Assembly (NCBI GenBank): GCA_025370055.1
Contig: CP073041.1
Location: forward strand, 7,658,272 to 7,722,271
Source: Woronichinia naegeliana WA131
GTDB taxonomy: Bacteria > Cyanobacteriota > Cyanobacteriia > Cyanobacteriales > Microcystaceae
Direction of reading: 5' to 3'
Length of the DNA stretch: 64,000 nt
In this document: positions 26,795-36,069 of the stretch, piece after piece
Position numbering within the stretch: position 1 is the first letter of the stretch
Layout: each line of letters begins with the position of its first letter
Notes under the pieces: model-generated
The model's database searches: none
The model's input: only the letters and a program-made list of their open reading frames with translations
Told to the model about the DNA's origin: nothing
Position numbers and translations under genes: made by a program

Positions 26795-27574
26795 ATGACT
26801 ACTGCTACAGCTATTCCCACATCTTTAGAGCAAATGGAATCCCAAAATCTGGTGATTTCCCTCGCTGATCTCAAAAAAGATACGGAACTACTTGAAGAAA
26901 TTCAAACCCGTTTAAAAGCTTTAGGACTTTACTCCAGCAATATTGATGGATTGTGGGGGCCAGGGACAGAACAAGGAGTTGAGCAATTTTGCCAAACCGT
27001 TTATCTCAATTCTATGGATACAGGGATTTTTGGAGCTTCTTTTGCAAAAGCTTTATTAGATACCAAGGATATTAATAATCCTGGCCCCTACGGACTCCCA
27101 AACTGGTGGCAAAATGGGAATGAAAATGCCCTCGCCCAGGCGATCGCAAAAGAAGCTCATGCCCAGGGAATCACAGACCGAAATCAGATTTGTTACATTA
27201 TGGCCACCATTCAACATGAAACCGCCGCAACCTATAAACCAATCGCCGAATATGGAGGAGCAAGTCGTCCCTACGCGCCCTATTATGGTCGGGGTTATGT
27301 ACAGCTAACCTGGAAATATAACTATGCTAAATATAGCGATAAGCTTCATCAAGATTATGTGAGTAATCCTAATGAAGTGATGCAACCTGATGTCTCTTTA
27401 TTTGTCATTGTTGACGGTATGAAAAATGGTGTTTTCACTGGTAAAACATTGGGGGATTATATCTCTGGAAGTCATGTTGATTTTGTCAATGCTCGACGTA
27501 TTATTAATGGGACTGACCGCGCTGAATTAATCGCCAGTTACGCTCAACAATGGCAAAAAACAACCTTATTTTAA
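26795..27574 (+). CDS. peptidoglycan-binding / GH19 lysozyme-like protein
   Basis: 259 residues after the ribosome-binding site GGGAG. Residues 30-90 form a PG_binding_1-type module (IQTRLKALGLYSSNIDGLWGPGTEQGV). From about 110 a GH19 chitinase/endolysin domain follows, with the catalytic Glu in QHETAATYKPIAEYG (E142) and the GRGYVQLTW block (165-173). It should cleave glycan in peptidoglycan or chitin. No signal peptide is present, so access to the wall needs lysis, a holin-like partner or a contractile device; the preceding membrane protein is the only candidate nearby. Confidence 0.8.
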   Translation: MTTATAIPTSLEQMESQNLVISLADLKKDTELLEEIQTRLKALGLYSSNIDGLWGPGTEQGVEQFCQTVYLNSMDTGIFGASFAKALLDTKDINNPGPYGLPNWWQNGNENALAQAIAKEAHAQGITDRNQICYIMATIQHETAATYKPIAEYGGASRPYAPYYGRGYVQLTWKYNYAKYSDKLHQDYVSNPNEVMQPDVSLFVIVDGMKNGVFTGKTLGDYISGSHVDFVNARRIINGTDRAELIASYAQQWQKTTLF

Positions 27575-28009
27575 TCTGATTATTATGCTAATTATGCGAT
27601 CACGCTCTCAAAACCAATGCTGATCATTCTGTAACAACAAATTCAGCAACTTCAGAGGCAATTAGATTGGGACTATCCTTTGCCTCTTGGAGAAACAAGG
27701 TAGTGATTTGGTAGCAGTGGTGTTCTAAAAAGACTATAGAAACGCAGGTCACAATCCTGAATAAGAGCTTAAAAATCAAGCTGTCCAATGACGAGCCGTT
27801 AAGAATAATCAGGCAAGCAAAGAGCCTCTACAGGTTTACAACACGACTCACAACCCTTAATTATCATAACAACGATAAGTAGTTGTACAAAATTAATTAC
27901 ACAAAAATCAGACTGAAAAGCTTGTATAACATCAAAGTCATGTGTAAATAATTTCGTCTCATTACTTAATATGTCATTGATGATAAACGATTAGTCATTT
28001 TACAACACA
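27575..28009. other. 435-bp intergenic region
   Basis: Nothing gene-like or repeated is visible between the lysozyme-like gene and the tRNA pair. Confidence 0.5.
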
Positions 28010-28081
28010 AGCCCGTGACGAGGATTGAACTCGTGACCTCACCCTTACCAAGGGTGTGCTCTACCACTGAGCCACACGGGC
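28010..28081 (-). tRNA. tRNA-Thr (GGU)
   Basis: 72 nt. The acceptor stem GCCCGTG pairs with CACGGGC. The anticodon stem CACCC/GGGTG encloses TTGGTAA with anticodon GGT, and the T-arm contains GTTCAATCC. CCA is not encoded. Confidence 0.95.
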
Positions 28082-28100
28082 AAAATAGACTATTTAATTG

Positions 28101-28185
28101 TGGTGGGCCGAGCTGGATTTGAACCAGCGTAGGCATAGCCAGCGGATTTACAGTCCGCCCCCATTAACCACTCGGGCATCGACCC
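28101..28185 (-). tRNA. tRNA-Tyr (GUA)
   Basis: 85 nt including an encoded CCA. The acceptor GGGTCGA pairs with TCGGCCC through one G-U. The anticodon loop CTGTAAA carries GTA. A long class II variable arm follows and the T-loop is GGTTCAAATCC. It lies 19 bp from tRNA-Thr in the same orientation. Confidence 0.95.
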
Positions 28186-28240
28186 ATTTCTGTCACGATT
28201 AATAACTATAGCATAAACAAATGACAAGTCAAACACTTTT

Positions 28241-29845
28241 TTAGGTTGTGAGCAATAAATCTGCCAGGCTCTCTACTTGGGGTCGTAGGCAGTCCAGTTG
28301 ATCTTGTAAGGGTTGTAGAGCAGCTTCATATAGAGAGACTTTGGTCTGAAGTTGAATAACTTCTCGTTGAAATCCTTGCCAATCCTCTTCTTCCTGGGCG
28401 AGGTTTTTCTTTTTATCAGCCTGTTCCACATCCAGATGATGAACCATTTCTTGGATTTGCTGTAGGCTCTGTTGAAGATTGTGAATATCTGCTTCTAGTT
28501 TATTGCGCTCTTCGTTCGCCTTACGTTTGACCCCTTCCAAATGATTAATCACTGGATCTAAATTAATGGTCGGCAAATTAGCATCAAAACCGACAATTCC
28601 TTGCCGGCGACGTAAAACCCGTAAATGTTGCACCAAAACATCCTGACGCTCTTTTAAATTACGGCGTTGTCCTACAAGGGTTTCATCCAACATGCGTTTG
28701 CGCTCTTGTTCCTCATTCATTTCCTCTTCAATGGCAATGCGCTCATAGTCGTTTACCTGAGTGAGTTGGATCTGCAATTCCTCTACAGCTTGGCACTGTA
28801 AAGTTAATTCTTCTTCCTGATCATTAACAAAATGAACCAACTTATCAAGATCAGACTGAAGATGTTGAAGGCTTTCTTCTAATTGTCCTAGGGGCATTTT
28901 TTCGAGACTGCCGAGATCGATTCTATGTTCAGAGCTACTATCCATACCACCACTAGCTAATCGATAGAGTCGAGTCTGCAAATCTTCAGTCATTTGGAGT
29001 TGAATATTTAAACGACGGAGCGTCGTCTGATGATTGCTGAGAACATTTTGCTCAACAGCAAATTGTATTTTGGCCTTTTCCAACGCAATTTGAGTACGCT
29101 CTAACTCTTGCCGACAAAGTAGAATAATTTCCCGTTTTTGTCCAAGAGATTGCCCCTGCTGGGCTGCTTGTTGTCGATATTTGCTCAAATCTTGCCAATA
29201 GCGGTTAAAGACTTCCTGCTGGGCTTGAGCGGCATTGAGGGCCGTTTGTAACGATTCATTGAGGCTTGCGGCAGCTTCCGGTTGACCGGCAAGACGATTT
29301 AGTAAAATTTGGAGTTGTTCACTGTGACTGGGGGCAAGATTCAGCAAATAACCAAAACGATTTTGGAGATCGAGCAGTTGCTGGCGTTCGTACTCTAGCC
29401 GATTCCAAGCTAGATCAATTTCTTGTTTTTGTCGCCCCAGTTGCTGTAATTCAGCTTCCTTATCCTCGGCTTCGGCTTCTCGCGTATCCAATTCCATTTC
29501 CCGACGGGCCAATTCTTGACTTTGATAGGTCAAGGATTGTTTCCACTGATCGATTTCTTCCTGCTGATCTTTCAGCTTTTCAGAGAGGCGGGACAATTTC
29601 TGAAGTTGACGCACCAATTCGGGAGCGGCCGTTTCTGGCGTTCCCTGGAGTTGACGATTGACTAATTGGAGCATCCAGAGAGTTCCCTCATTGACAGATT
29701 CCAGACTTTCTGAGGTCAAGAGTTCTTCATTGGGTAGGGCACTCCAGGTCTGATCACTATGTTGGCAGGCAAGAAGTTTGAGTTCCGTCTTCAAACCACC
29801 TAAAAAATTCCGTGTTTGCTTTTTAACTTCTGCTAAGTACAGCAC
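28241..29845 (-). CDS. hmpF: pilus motility taxis coiled-coil protein HmpF
   Basis: 534 residues. The N-terminal MLYLAEVKKQ ... GLKTELKLLACQ is the hallmark of HmpF proteins, which couple chemotaxis-like Hmp/Pil signalling to type IV pilus activation and sit at the cell poles. From about residue 75 to the end it is almost entirely heptad-rich coiled coil (Glu/Gln/Leu/Arg). It is divergent from pilG with about 180 bp between starts, in keeping with a shared regulatory region. Confidence 0.85.
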   Translation of the reverse strand: MLYLAEVKKQTRNFLGGLKTELKLLACQHSDQTWSALPNEELLTSESLESVNEGTLWMLQLVNRQLQGTPETAAPELVRQLQKLSRLSEKLKDQQEEIDQWKQSLTYQSQELARREMELDTREAEAEDKEAELQQLGRQKQEIDLAWNRLEYERQQLLDLQNRFGYLLNLAPSHSEQLQILLNRLAGQPEAAASLNESLQTALNAAQAQQEVFNRYWQDLSKYRQQAAQQGQSLGQKREIILLCRQELERTQIALEKAKIQFAVEQNVLSNHQTTLRRLNIQLQMTEDLQTRLYRLASGGMDSSSEHRIDLGSLEKMPLGQLEESLQHLQSDLDKLVHFVNDQEEELTLQCQAVEELQIQLTQVNDYERIAIEEEMNEEQERKRMLDETLVGQRRNLKERQDVLVQHLRVLRRRQGIVGFDANLPTINLDPVINHLEGVKRKANEERNKLEADIHNLQQSLQQIQEMVHHLDVEQADKKKNLAQEEEDWQGFQREVIQLQTKVSLYEAALQPLQDQLDCLRPQVESLADLLLTT

Positions 29846-30024
29846 GAGAGGCGATCCTAGTTAATGGATTTAGAGGGATGATAGATCGAAGTAGTCGCTC
29901 ACTCTTTACATTAACTCAATTTTCGGTCAGTGTAGATCTCTTGGCTTCGGAATCCCTAGGACGGTTTTATCGGTCATCTAAAGAAGTTGTCAAGTTAAAC
30001 TATAGAAAAAGCATCAGACTGATT

Positions 30025-31200
30025 ATGCAGGGAAACCTAGGGGAAATTGATATTCGTAGTATCCTGCAACTGATTGAGCTGGGTCAGCGTACAGGGGAAT
30101 TGTTTGTTGAAGCCTATCAATCACCCTCCCAAACTTTAGTGCCAGGGGAGAATGCTTGCTGGTTTGTGTTTTTTGTCAATGGTCAAATCGTCTATGCGGT
30201 GGATAAAAGTTATGGCCAGCTTAAACGGTTGCGAGATTATCTACGTCGTTTCAATTTAGCTGATCAGATTCAACTCGTGAGTTCGGATCATGGGGTGATC
30301 TCGACAACAAACGATCCAGAGTATGGCTATCTGTGGTTACTGCTAGAGAAAAATATTTTGACACCAGTGCAGGCCCGAAACATTATTCAGGGCATGGTGC
30401 AAGAGGTTCTTTTTGATCTCCTTAGTTTACGACAGGGAACCTTTATTTTTGAGATGGGAACAGCCCTGGATCCCCCGCTCACTGCCTTTGAAATCTCGCC
30501 ATTTATTTTACAAATGACGAAGCAGGTACAGGAATGGAAACAGTTTCATCCCTTTGTTCAATCGCCAGACCAAATGATTGCGATCGCCGATCAACCGAAA
30601 TTGGCCAGCGTCCTCTCGGAAAAACTATATCAACGCTTAATCACCTGGGCTAAAAATAAATCCTCTCTGCGGCAATTATCTCGCTATCTCCATCGGGATC
30701 TACCTATGGTCGCTCGCAGTTTAGCTCCTTACATTGAAAGAGGTTTACTTTCTATGATTGATCCTCCTCGACCCGTTAGTCAGCCCAAACCCATTTCTCC
30801 CTGGGACACCTATCCCAGCATTACCTTACCCCAGGTGGTCTGTATTGACGATGAGCGGACAGTGGGCAAACAAACAGAGCTGATTCTCAGTCGTCAAGGC
30901 TATGTCGTTAGTTATTTTAATGATCCCCTGGAAGCCTTACAGCAACTCTTCCAGCTTAAGCCAGATTTGATTCTGTGTGATATTTCTATGCCCAAGCTAG
31001 ATGGCTATGAAATTTGTGCCATGCTTCGTCACTCTATCGTGTTTCGCCAAACCCCAATTATTATGCTAACGGGCAAAGATGCTTTTATGGACAGAGTCAG
31101 GGCCCACCTAGTGGGAGCAACAGATTATTTGACTAAACCCTTCAGTGAGGGAGAATTACTGCTACTTCTAGAGTCCTATCTTCCGGTACAACACTTGTAA
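30025..31200 (+). CDS. pilG: PatA-type response regulator PilG
   Basis: 391 residues from ATG 30025 (MQGNLGEIDIRSILQLIELG), preferred over the in-frame ATG at 29878 because the family begins there. The N-terminal half is a DUF4388/PatA-like domain (QRTGELFVEAY, WFVFFVNGQIVYAVD). The C-terminal receiver domain starts near 270 (VVCIDDE), with phospho-acceptor Asp in ILCDISMP near 318 and Lys in YLTKPF near 368. It acts with PilH in signalling to the pilus motors. It is first in the pilG-pilH-pilI-pilJ row, though an IS200/IS605 remnant now separates it from pilH. Confidence 0.9.
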   Translation: MQGNLGEIDIRSILQLIELGQRTGELFVEAYQSPSQTLVPGENACWFVFFVNGQIVYAVDKSYGQLKRLRDYLRRFNLADQIQLVSSDHGVISTTNDPEYGYLWLLLEKNILTPVQARNIIQGMVQEVLFDLLSLRQGTFIFEMGTALDPPLTAFEISPFILQMTKQVQEWKQFHPFVQSPDQMIAIADQPKLASVLSEKLYQRLITWAKNKSSLRQLSRYLHRDLPMVARSLAPYIERGLLSMIDPPRPVSQPKPISPWDTYPSITLPQVVCIDDERTVGKQTELILSRQGYVVSYFNDPLEALQQLFQLKPDLILCDISMPKLDGYEICAMLRHSIVFRQTPIIMLTGKDAFMDRVRAHLVGATDYLTKPFSEGELLLLLESYLPVQHL

Positions 31201-31203
31201 ATT

Positions 31204-31570
31204 GACATCCTCTCCGCCTTAGAACGGCGAAGATTCCTAAACCTCACGATTTAGGTTTCTGCTTCATAGCAACTGCCTCCACCCCCAAGGAGTTTTATTG
31301 TCTTATGTTCGCTCCACAGACTATCCCCGCAAGCCCTGCGGTTCCTATGTATTGAAGTCTCAAACCGAGAATTCTTGTCTTTGGTTTTGATTCTAGGGGT
31401 GGACTGCCCATTGCCCTATCCTCTTATCCCAGTCTGCCGATTTTTCTTCGCCATTGCCGTTTAAAGCAAGCTTTGGTGTTAGGCTTTATGTCTCCATCGT
31501 CTGGGTGGGTCAGTGACCACTAGTATCCTACCAGATAAAGCCGTCCTAGAACGACGGAGTTTCAGACCCA
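31204..31570 (-). mobile_element. IS200/IS605-type remnant with TnpB tail
   Basis: Both outer parts hold small hairpins of the type found at IS200/IS605 ends (CGCCTTAGAACGGCG at 31216; CCGTCCTAGAACGACGG at about 31544). On the minus strand, 31244-31319 encodes CGANIRQ, a stop, then NSLGVEAVAMKQKPKS and a stop, matching the C-terminal end of cyanobacterial TnpB. The rest of TnpB is absent. The sequence after the TnpB stop is where a TnpB guide RNA (omega RNA) scaffold would lie. Confidence 0.7.
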
Positions 31571-31702
31571 AATTTTTGATGACGAAGAAAAGTTTTTACT
31601 AAGTAATTAGGATGTCAATGTAACTACTATTATGGTAGAGAAACAGTTTCAATCCCTTGGCATCGCCCCTGGATCCCTCGCAAGCCGAGCAATAGGAAAT
31701 TT

Positions 31703-32068
31703 ATGAGCGAAGTTTTGCTTGTCGAAGATAGTCCCGTTCAACGGGAGATGATCGCCGGCATCCTCAAAGATCACGGATGGAAAGTTACCATTGCTTGTGA
31801 TGGCGTTGAAGCCCTAGAGCAGTTGCAACAATTTAGTCCCGACCTAGTGGTTTTAGACATTGTGATGCCCCGGATGAATGGCTATGAAGTGTGTCGGCGT
31901 ATTAAGTCTGATCCTAAAACCAAGAATGTTCCAGTGGTGATGTGTTCTTCTAAAGGTGAAGAGTTTGATCGTTATTGGGGAATGCGGCAGGGGGCGGATG
32001 CTTATATTGCCAAGCCTTTTCAACCCCTTGAACTGATTGGAACTATTAAGCAACTCCTTCGGGGTTGA
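31703..32068 (+). CDS. pilH: CheY-like response regulator PilH
   Basis: 121 residues, a lone receiver domain: acidic pocket VEDS (7-10), phospho-acceptor Asp in VVLDIVMPRMNGYE near 52 and Lys in YIAKPFQP near 103. The ribosome-binding site AGGA precedes ATG 31703. The pilI start follows 36 bp after its stop. With PilG it receives phosphate from a PilL/CheA-type kinase, which is not encoded in this window. Confidence 0.9.
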   Translation: MSEVLLVEDSPVQREMIAGILKDHGWKVTIACDGVEALEQLQQFSPDLVVLDIVMPRMNGYEVCRRIKSDPKTKNVPVVMCSSKGEEFDRYWGMRQGADAYIAKPFQPLELIGTIKQLLRG

Positions 32069-32104
32069 TCGGACGTGTTTTATCGATCAGGGCAGAGGTA
32101 AACA

Positions 32105-32635
32105 ATGGTAGAAGAGCCAGATTTTTTGATCAAAGATCAGTCAGATATTGGGGCTGAATTTCAAACATTGCAGGCCCTAGAGGGGGAATTACATCTGCGC
32201 TTTTGTGTGCCCTCCCAGGAAGAATTTGCTTTACCGGCGATCGCCATTCGCGAGGTTATGCAGCAAGCACCGGATCGAATTACACCTATTCCCAATGCTT
32301 CACCGTTATTATTGGGCACAATTAACCTACGGGGTCAGATCATTTGGGTGGCAGATCTTGGTCAATTTTTAGGGAATCCTACCCTTTTAAATACGGATCG
32401 AGTTGAAATTCCTGTGATTGCCGTCGAAGATCAAGACACGATTCTAGGACTGGCGATCGAATCCCTCGGCGAAATGGAATGGCTCGATACTGAGAAGTTA
32501 CAAGCCTCCAATAATGTACCTGATCATATTTCTCCCTACGTTCAAGGGGAATGGATACTTAACACTGAAACCCATCAAGTTTTGCGACTGTTAGACTATG
32601 TGGCGATTCTGCGCTCGGCTCGCTGGGCTACTTAA
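32105..32635 (+). CDS. pilI: CheW-like adaptor PilI
   Basis: 176 residues. A CheW domain spans about 25-170, with FALPAIAIREVMQQAP, LLLGTINLRGQIIWVADLGQFLG and the EMEWLDTEKLQ segment typical of cyanobacterial PilI. It links the receptor PilJ to the histidine kinase. AGAGG lies upstream of the ATG. Confidence 0.88.
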   Translation: MVEEPDFLIKDQSDIGAEFQTLQALEGELHLRFCVPSQEEFALPAIAIREVMQQAPDRITPIPNASPLLLGTINLRGQIIWVADLGQFLGNPTLLNTDRVEIPVIAVEDQDTILGLAIESLGEMEWLDTEKLQASNNVPDHISPYVQGEWILNTETHQVLRLLDYVAILRSARWAT

Positions 32636-32736
32636 TCCTTCCTTTGACGCTTCGGCTCACGATACCCCCTTCCCATGTGATAAACCAGACGCGATCCAAC
32701 CATTGACAACCGACTACTGATTAGGAGACAGGCAAA

Positions 32737-35172
32737 ATGGCATCAGGGAAAGACTATTCCAACCTCTACGGACAAGCTTATGTGGCCTATGGCCAGGGCA
32801 ATTATGAAGAAGCTGCGTCCTATATCGAAGAAATGGGGGAAGCTTACCCCGATGATCCCAATGTTCTACTCCTTCAAGGTCATATTTATCTGGGCCTAGA
32901 ACGCTATGATATTGCTCAACAAAAATATGAAAAAGTTCTACAAATCTCTGAACGTCAGGACTTGAGAGACTGTGCGGTGCAATCTCTAGAACAAGTTCAA
33001 AGCATTACAGGGGTCGTCATTAAAACAGAAAGTAGAACGGTAGAATCGTCAAAAAACATCGTTAGGACAGGAGAAGAGGAAAAGACCTTATTGCCAGGAA
33101 TGGGGGAATCGACCTTTGTTGTCTCTTCTGATGTGGCAGCTCAACAATTCCAATTCGGAGAAGTCTTTCCCGCTTTTTCTGATACTAGAGGAGAGAACAA
33201 TCCCAATATTCCTACCTATCAACCCTGGTTAGGAGAAACCGATCCCGCTCATTTAGACTCGCTCTTGGATCGGGATGCAATTCCGACAGTACAAATCTCT
33301 CCTTCCCAACAGAGAGAAAGGGGAGAGGATCTGATGCCGAATCTAGATGAGTTTAATGATGCCTCTTTAGATAATCTTGCTGATTTTGACTTAACCGATA
33401 TCGCGCCCGAACTACCGGATTCTTCCCTTTTTATGCAAACGGGAGATCTCGGTATGGGGATATCAGCAAGATTAAAAGAAGCTTTTGCGGCTGAGGGATC
33501 TCCTACGGTGGCCGCTAGCAGCCCTCCTCCAGGGATGGTCACCTGGTTAAAACCCGATGATAGTCTTGCAGGAGAGATGACAGGCGCTTCTAGTCGCTAC
33601 GTCAAACCGACGGTAGAAGTGGATCCTGGCTTTTTAGGCTGGTTTGTCAATGCTCCTTTAAAACGAAAACAACTTTATATTGCGATCGCGGCTGGCGTAA
33701 CTTCTGCTTTAACGGTGTTAGTGGTCAATGGTGTTTCAGGAATGCTTTCTCCTCATCCAGCCACTCCGGCCCCTGTCAGTTCTGAAAAATCGTCCTCAGG
33801 GAAAAATACACCGAAAAGCCCCAATGCGATAAAAACAGACGCAAAAACAGGCGGAAATAAGTCTAAAGCCTCAACAGGTTCCTCTTCCCAGGCTCCCCTG
33901 CTTCTGGTTGCTCTCTTAACAGGAGTTGCGGCAGCCGGAGTGACTTGGTTAATTAGCAATCTCCTGATTCGTCAAATTAAACGCACCATTGATGATCTTC
34001 AAAATCAATTTGACGCTATTTACGAGGGGAATTTTAATGTTCGCGCCCGAATCTATTCAGAGGATGAATTGGGTCAGTTAGCCCAAAGTTTTAACTACAT
34101 TTCCCAGGTGATTCTGACTGCTACCAGTGAAGCCCAGGAACGGGCCTCTGCGACGGAAAAAGCACGGGAAAAATTACAACGTCAGGTTATTCGTTTACTA
34201 GATGATGTAGAAGGGGCCTCACGAGGCGATCTAACGGTTCAGGCGGAGGTAACGGCCGATGAGTTGGGAGCCGTGGCCGATGCTTTTAACTTGACTATCC
34301 AAAATTTACGCGAAATTGTTTCCCAGGTAAAACAAGCGGCAAAACAGGTTAACCGCAATTCCACCGATAGTGAATCCTTTGCTCGTAATAATTCCAGCGA
34401 CGCACTACGAATGGCGGAAGAGTTAGCCGTTACCCTGAATTCCGTCCAGTTGATGACAGAATCGATTCAACGGGTTGCAGAAAATGCACGGGAAGCGGAG
34501 GAAGTAGCCCATACCTCCTCTCTCACCGCCTTGAAAGGGGGAGAATCGGTTGAACGAACGGTGGCGGGTATCTTGCAAATTAGAGAAACCGTTTCGGAAA
34601 CGGCTCGCAAGGTAAAACGGTTAGCCGAAGCATCCCAGGAAATTTCTAAAATTGTGGCGGTGATTTCCCAAATTGCATCTCGTACTAACTTATTGGCGTT
34701 AAATGCGTCGATTCAAGCCGCTAGGGCGGGGGATGCGGGTCGAGGCTTTGCGATCGTTGCGGATGAAGTGCGACAGTTGGCCGATCGCTCGGCTAAGTCT
34801 TTGAAAGAAATTGAACAGATCGTGTTACAAATCCAAAGTGAAACGGGGTCAGTAATGACGGCGATGGAAGAGGGCATTCAACAGGTTATCGATGTAACCG
34901 ATAAGTCAGAACAATCTAAACGCGCCCTAGAAGACATTATTGAAGTGTCTAATCGCATTAACACCCTAGTGCGATCAATCACGGCAGATACGGTTAGACA
35001 ACAGGAAAACTCTAGTGCGGTTGCTCAGGTTATGCAGTCTATTGAGTTAACGGCCCAGGAAACATCCCAGGAATCCCAACGGGTAGCAGGTTCCTTACAA
35101 TCTCTCGTCTCCATTTCCAGGGATTTACTGACTTCCGTAGAACGTTTCCGCTTAGATCAAGGAACAAAATAA
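32737..35172 (+). CDS. pilJ: methyl-accepting chemotaxis protein PilJ
   Basis: 811 residues, ribosome-binding site TAGGAGA. The N-terminal 90 residues form TPR-like helices ([20 protein letters not shown]). A long low-complexity cytoplasmic segment follows. Two membrane helices lie near 312-332 and 386-406, with a Ser/Lys-rich periplasmic loop between them. Two HAMP-like units come next ([40 protein letters not shown]). The signalling hairpin centres on [20 protein letters not shown] near 650. It is the receptor for pilus-based phototaxis or motility in relatives. Confidence 0.92.
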   Translation: MASGKDYSNLYGQAYVAYGQGNYEEAASYIEEMGEAYPDDPNVLLLQGHIYLGLERYDIAQQKYEKVLQISERQDLRDCAVQSLEQVQSITGVVIKTESRTVESSKNIVRTGEEEKTLLPGMGESTFVVSSDVAAQQFQFGEVFPAFSDTRGENNPNIPTYQPWLGETDPAHLDSLLDRDAIPTVQISPSQQRERGEDLMPNLDEFNDASLDNLADFDLTDIAPELPDSSLFMQTGDLGMGISARLKEAFAAEGSPTVAASSPPPGMVTWLKPDDSLAGEMTGASSRYVKPTVEVDPGFLGWFVNAPLKRKQLYIAIAAGVTSALTVLVVNGVSGMLSPHPATPAPVSSEKSSSGKNTPKSPNAIKTDAKTGGNKSKASTGSSSQAPLLLVALLTGVAAAGVTWLISNLLIRQIKRTIDDLQNQFDAIYEGNFNVRARIYSEDELGQLAQSFNYISQVILTATSEAQERASATEKAREKLQRQVIRLLDDVEGASRGDLTVQAEVTADELGAVADAFNLTIQNLREIVSQVKQAAKQVNRNSTDSESFARNNSSDALRMAEELAVTLNSVQLMTESIQRVAENAREAEEVAHTSSLTALKGGESVERTVAGILQIRETVSETARKVKRLAEASQEISKIVAVISQIASRTNLLALNASIQAARAGDAGRGFAIVADEVRQLADRSAKSLKEIEQIVLQIQSETGSVMTAMEEGIQQVIDVTDKSEQSKRALEDIIEVSNRINTLVRSITADTVRQQENSSAVAQVMQSIELTAQETSQESQRVAGSLQSLVSISRDLLTSVERFRLDQGTK

Positions 35173-35183
35173 GGCGATATGCC

Positions 35184-35984
35184 ATGAACGACTATCAGCC
35201 TTTTAACGGTAATTTACAGATCTGGCTTGAACGATTGGCGGCAGCATTTTTTCTGGGAGGTCAGGTTTTTCTGCATATCCTTCAGGGCAGAATTCATCGT
35301 CGCAATACCCTCGAACAAATGAGTATGGTTGGCCCTGCTTCTACCACGATCGCTCTGGTAACGGCGGGTTTTGTAGGAATGGTCTTTACCATTCAGGTTG
35401 CCAGGGAGTTCATTCATTTTGGCGCGACAACAACGGTGGGTGGAGTATTAGCGATCGCTCTGGCAAGGGAACTGGCCCCGGTCTTAACCGCAGTGGTAGT
35501 GGCGGGAAGAGTTGGCTCGGCTTTTGCCGCAGAAATCGGCACGATGCGGGTAACGGAACAAATTGACGCACTCTATATGCTAAAAACTGACCCAATTGAT
35601 TATTTAGTTGTCCCCAGGGTCTTAGCTTGTGCCTTGATGTTGCCGATTTTAACCCTGTTAGCCTTGTTAATCGGGATGACAGGAGGCTTGTTTATTTCCT
35701 ATAGTCTCTATGATATTAATCCCACCGTCTTTTTAAAGTCAGTTCAAAATTTTCTTCAACTGTGGGATGTATTTAGTGCTCTGATTAAATCCCTCATTTT
35801 TGGAGCCGTGATTGCCGTGATCGGTTGTAGTTGGGGCTTAACCACGACGGGGGGTGCAAAAGGGGTCGGCCAATCAACGACCACCGCCGTTGTTACTTCT
35901 TTATTAGCCGTCTTTATCGTTAATTTTTTCCTGTCCTGGCTGATGTTTCAAGGAACGGGGAATGCCAATGTGGGAGAGGGGTAA
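35184..35984 (+). CDS. MlaE-family ABC transporter permease
   Basis: 266 residues, starting 11 bp after pilJ, so probably in the same transcript. It has an MlaE/YrbE domain with GFVGMVFTIQVAREF, ALARELAPVLTAVVVAGRVGSAFAAEIGTMRVTEQIDAL and five hydrophobic segments. Such permeases form lipid-trafficking complexes with an MlaF ATPase and MlaD/MCE protein; neither is next to it here. The same neighbour follows pilJ in Synechocystis, as I recall. Confidence 0.88.
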   Translation: MNDYQPFNGNLQIWLERLAAAFFLGGQVFLHILQGRIHRRNTLEQMSMVGPASTTIALVTAGFVGMVFTIQVAREFIHFGATTTVGGVLAIALARELAPVLTAVVVAGRVGSAFAAEIGTMRVTEQIDALYMLKTDPIDYLVVPRVLACALMLPILTLLALLIGMTGGLFISYSLYDINPTVFLKSVQNFLQLWDVFSALIKSLIFGAVIAVIGCSWGLTTTGGAKGVGQSTTTAVVTSLLAVFIVNFFLSWLMFQGTGNANVGEG

Positions 35985-36069
35985 AGGCGCGAGAGAAAGG
36001 CAATAGACCATTGTTTGCTAGGATTTTGTAGGGGAATGGGTAGCGTTCGGAGTCACCCAAAGTTAAATT

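Noticed and set aside
29878-30024. N-terminal extension of PilG
   Set aside because: The family starts at MQGNLGEIDI; the extension would consume most of the divergent promoter region.
31204-31570. Riboswitch or structured leader of pilH
   Set aside because: The TnpB tail codons and IS605-like terminal hairpins explain the structure better.
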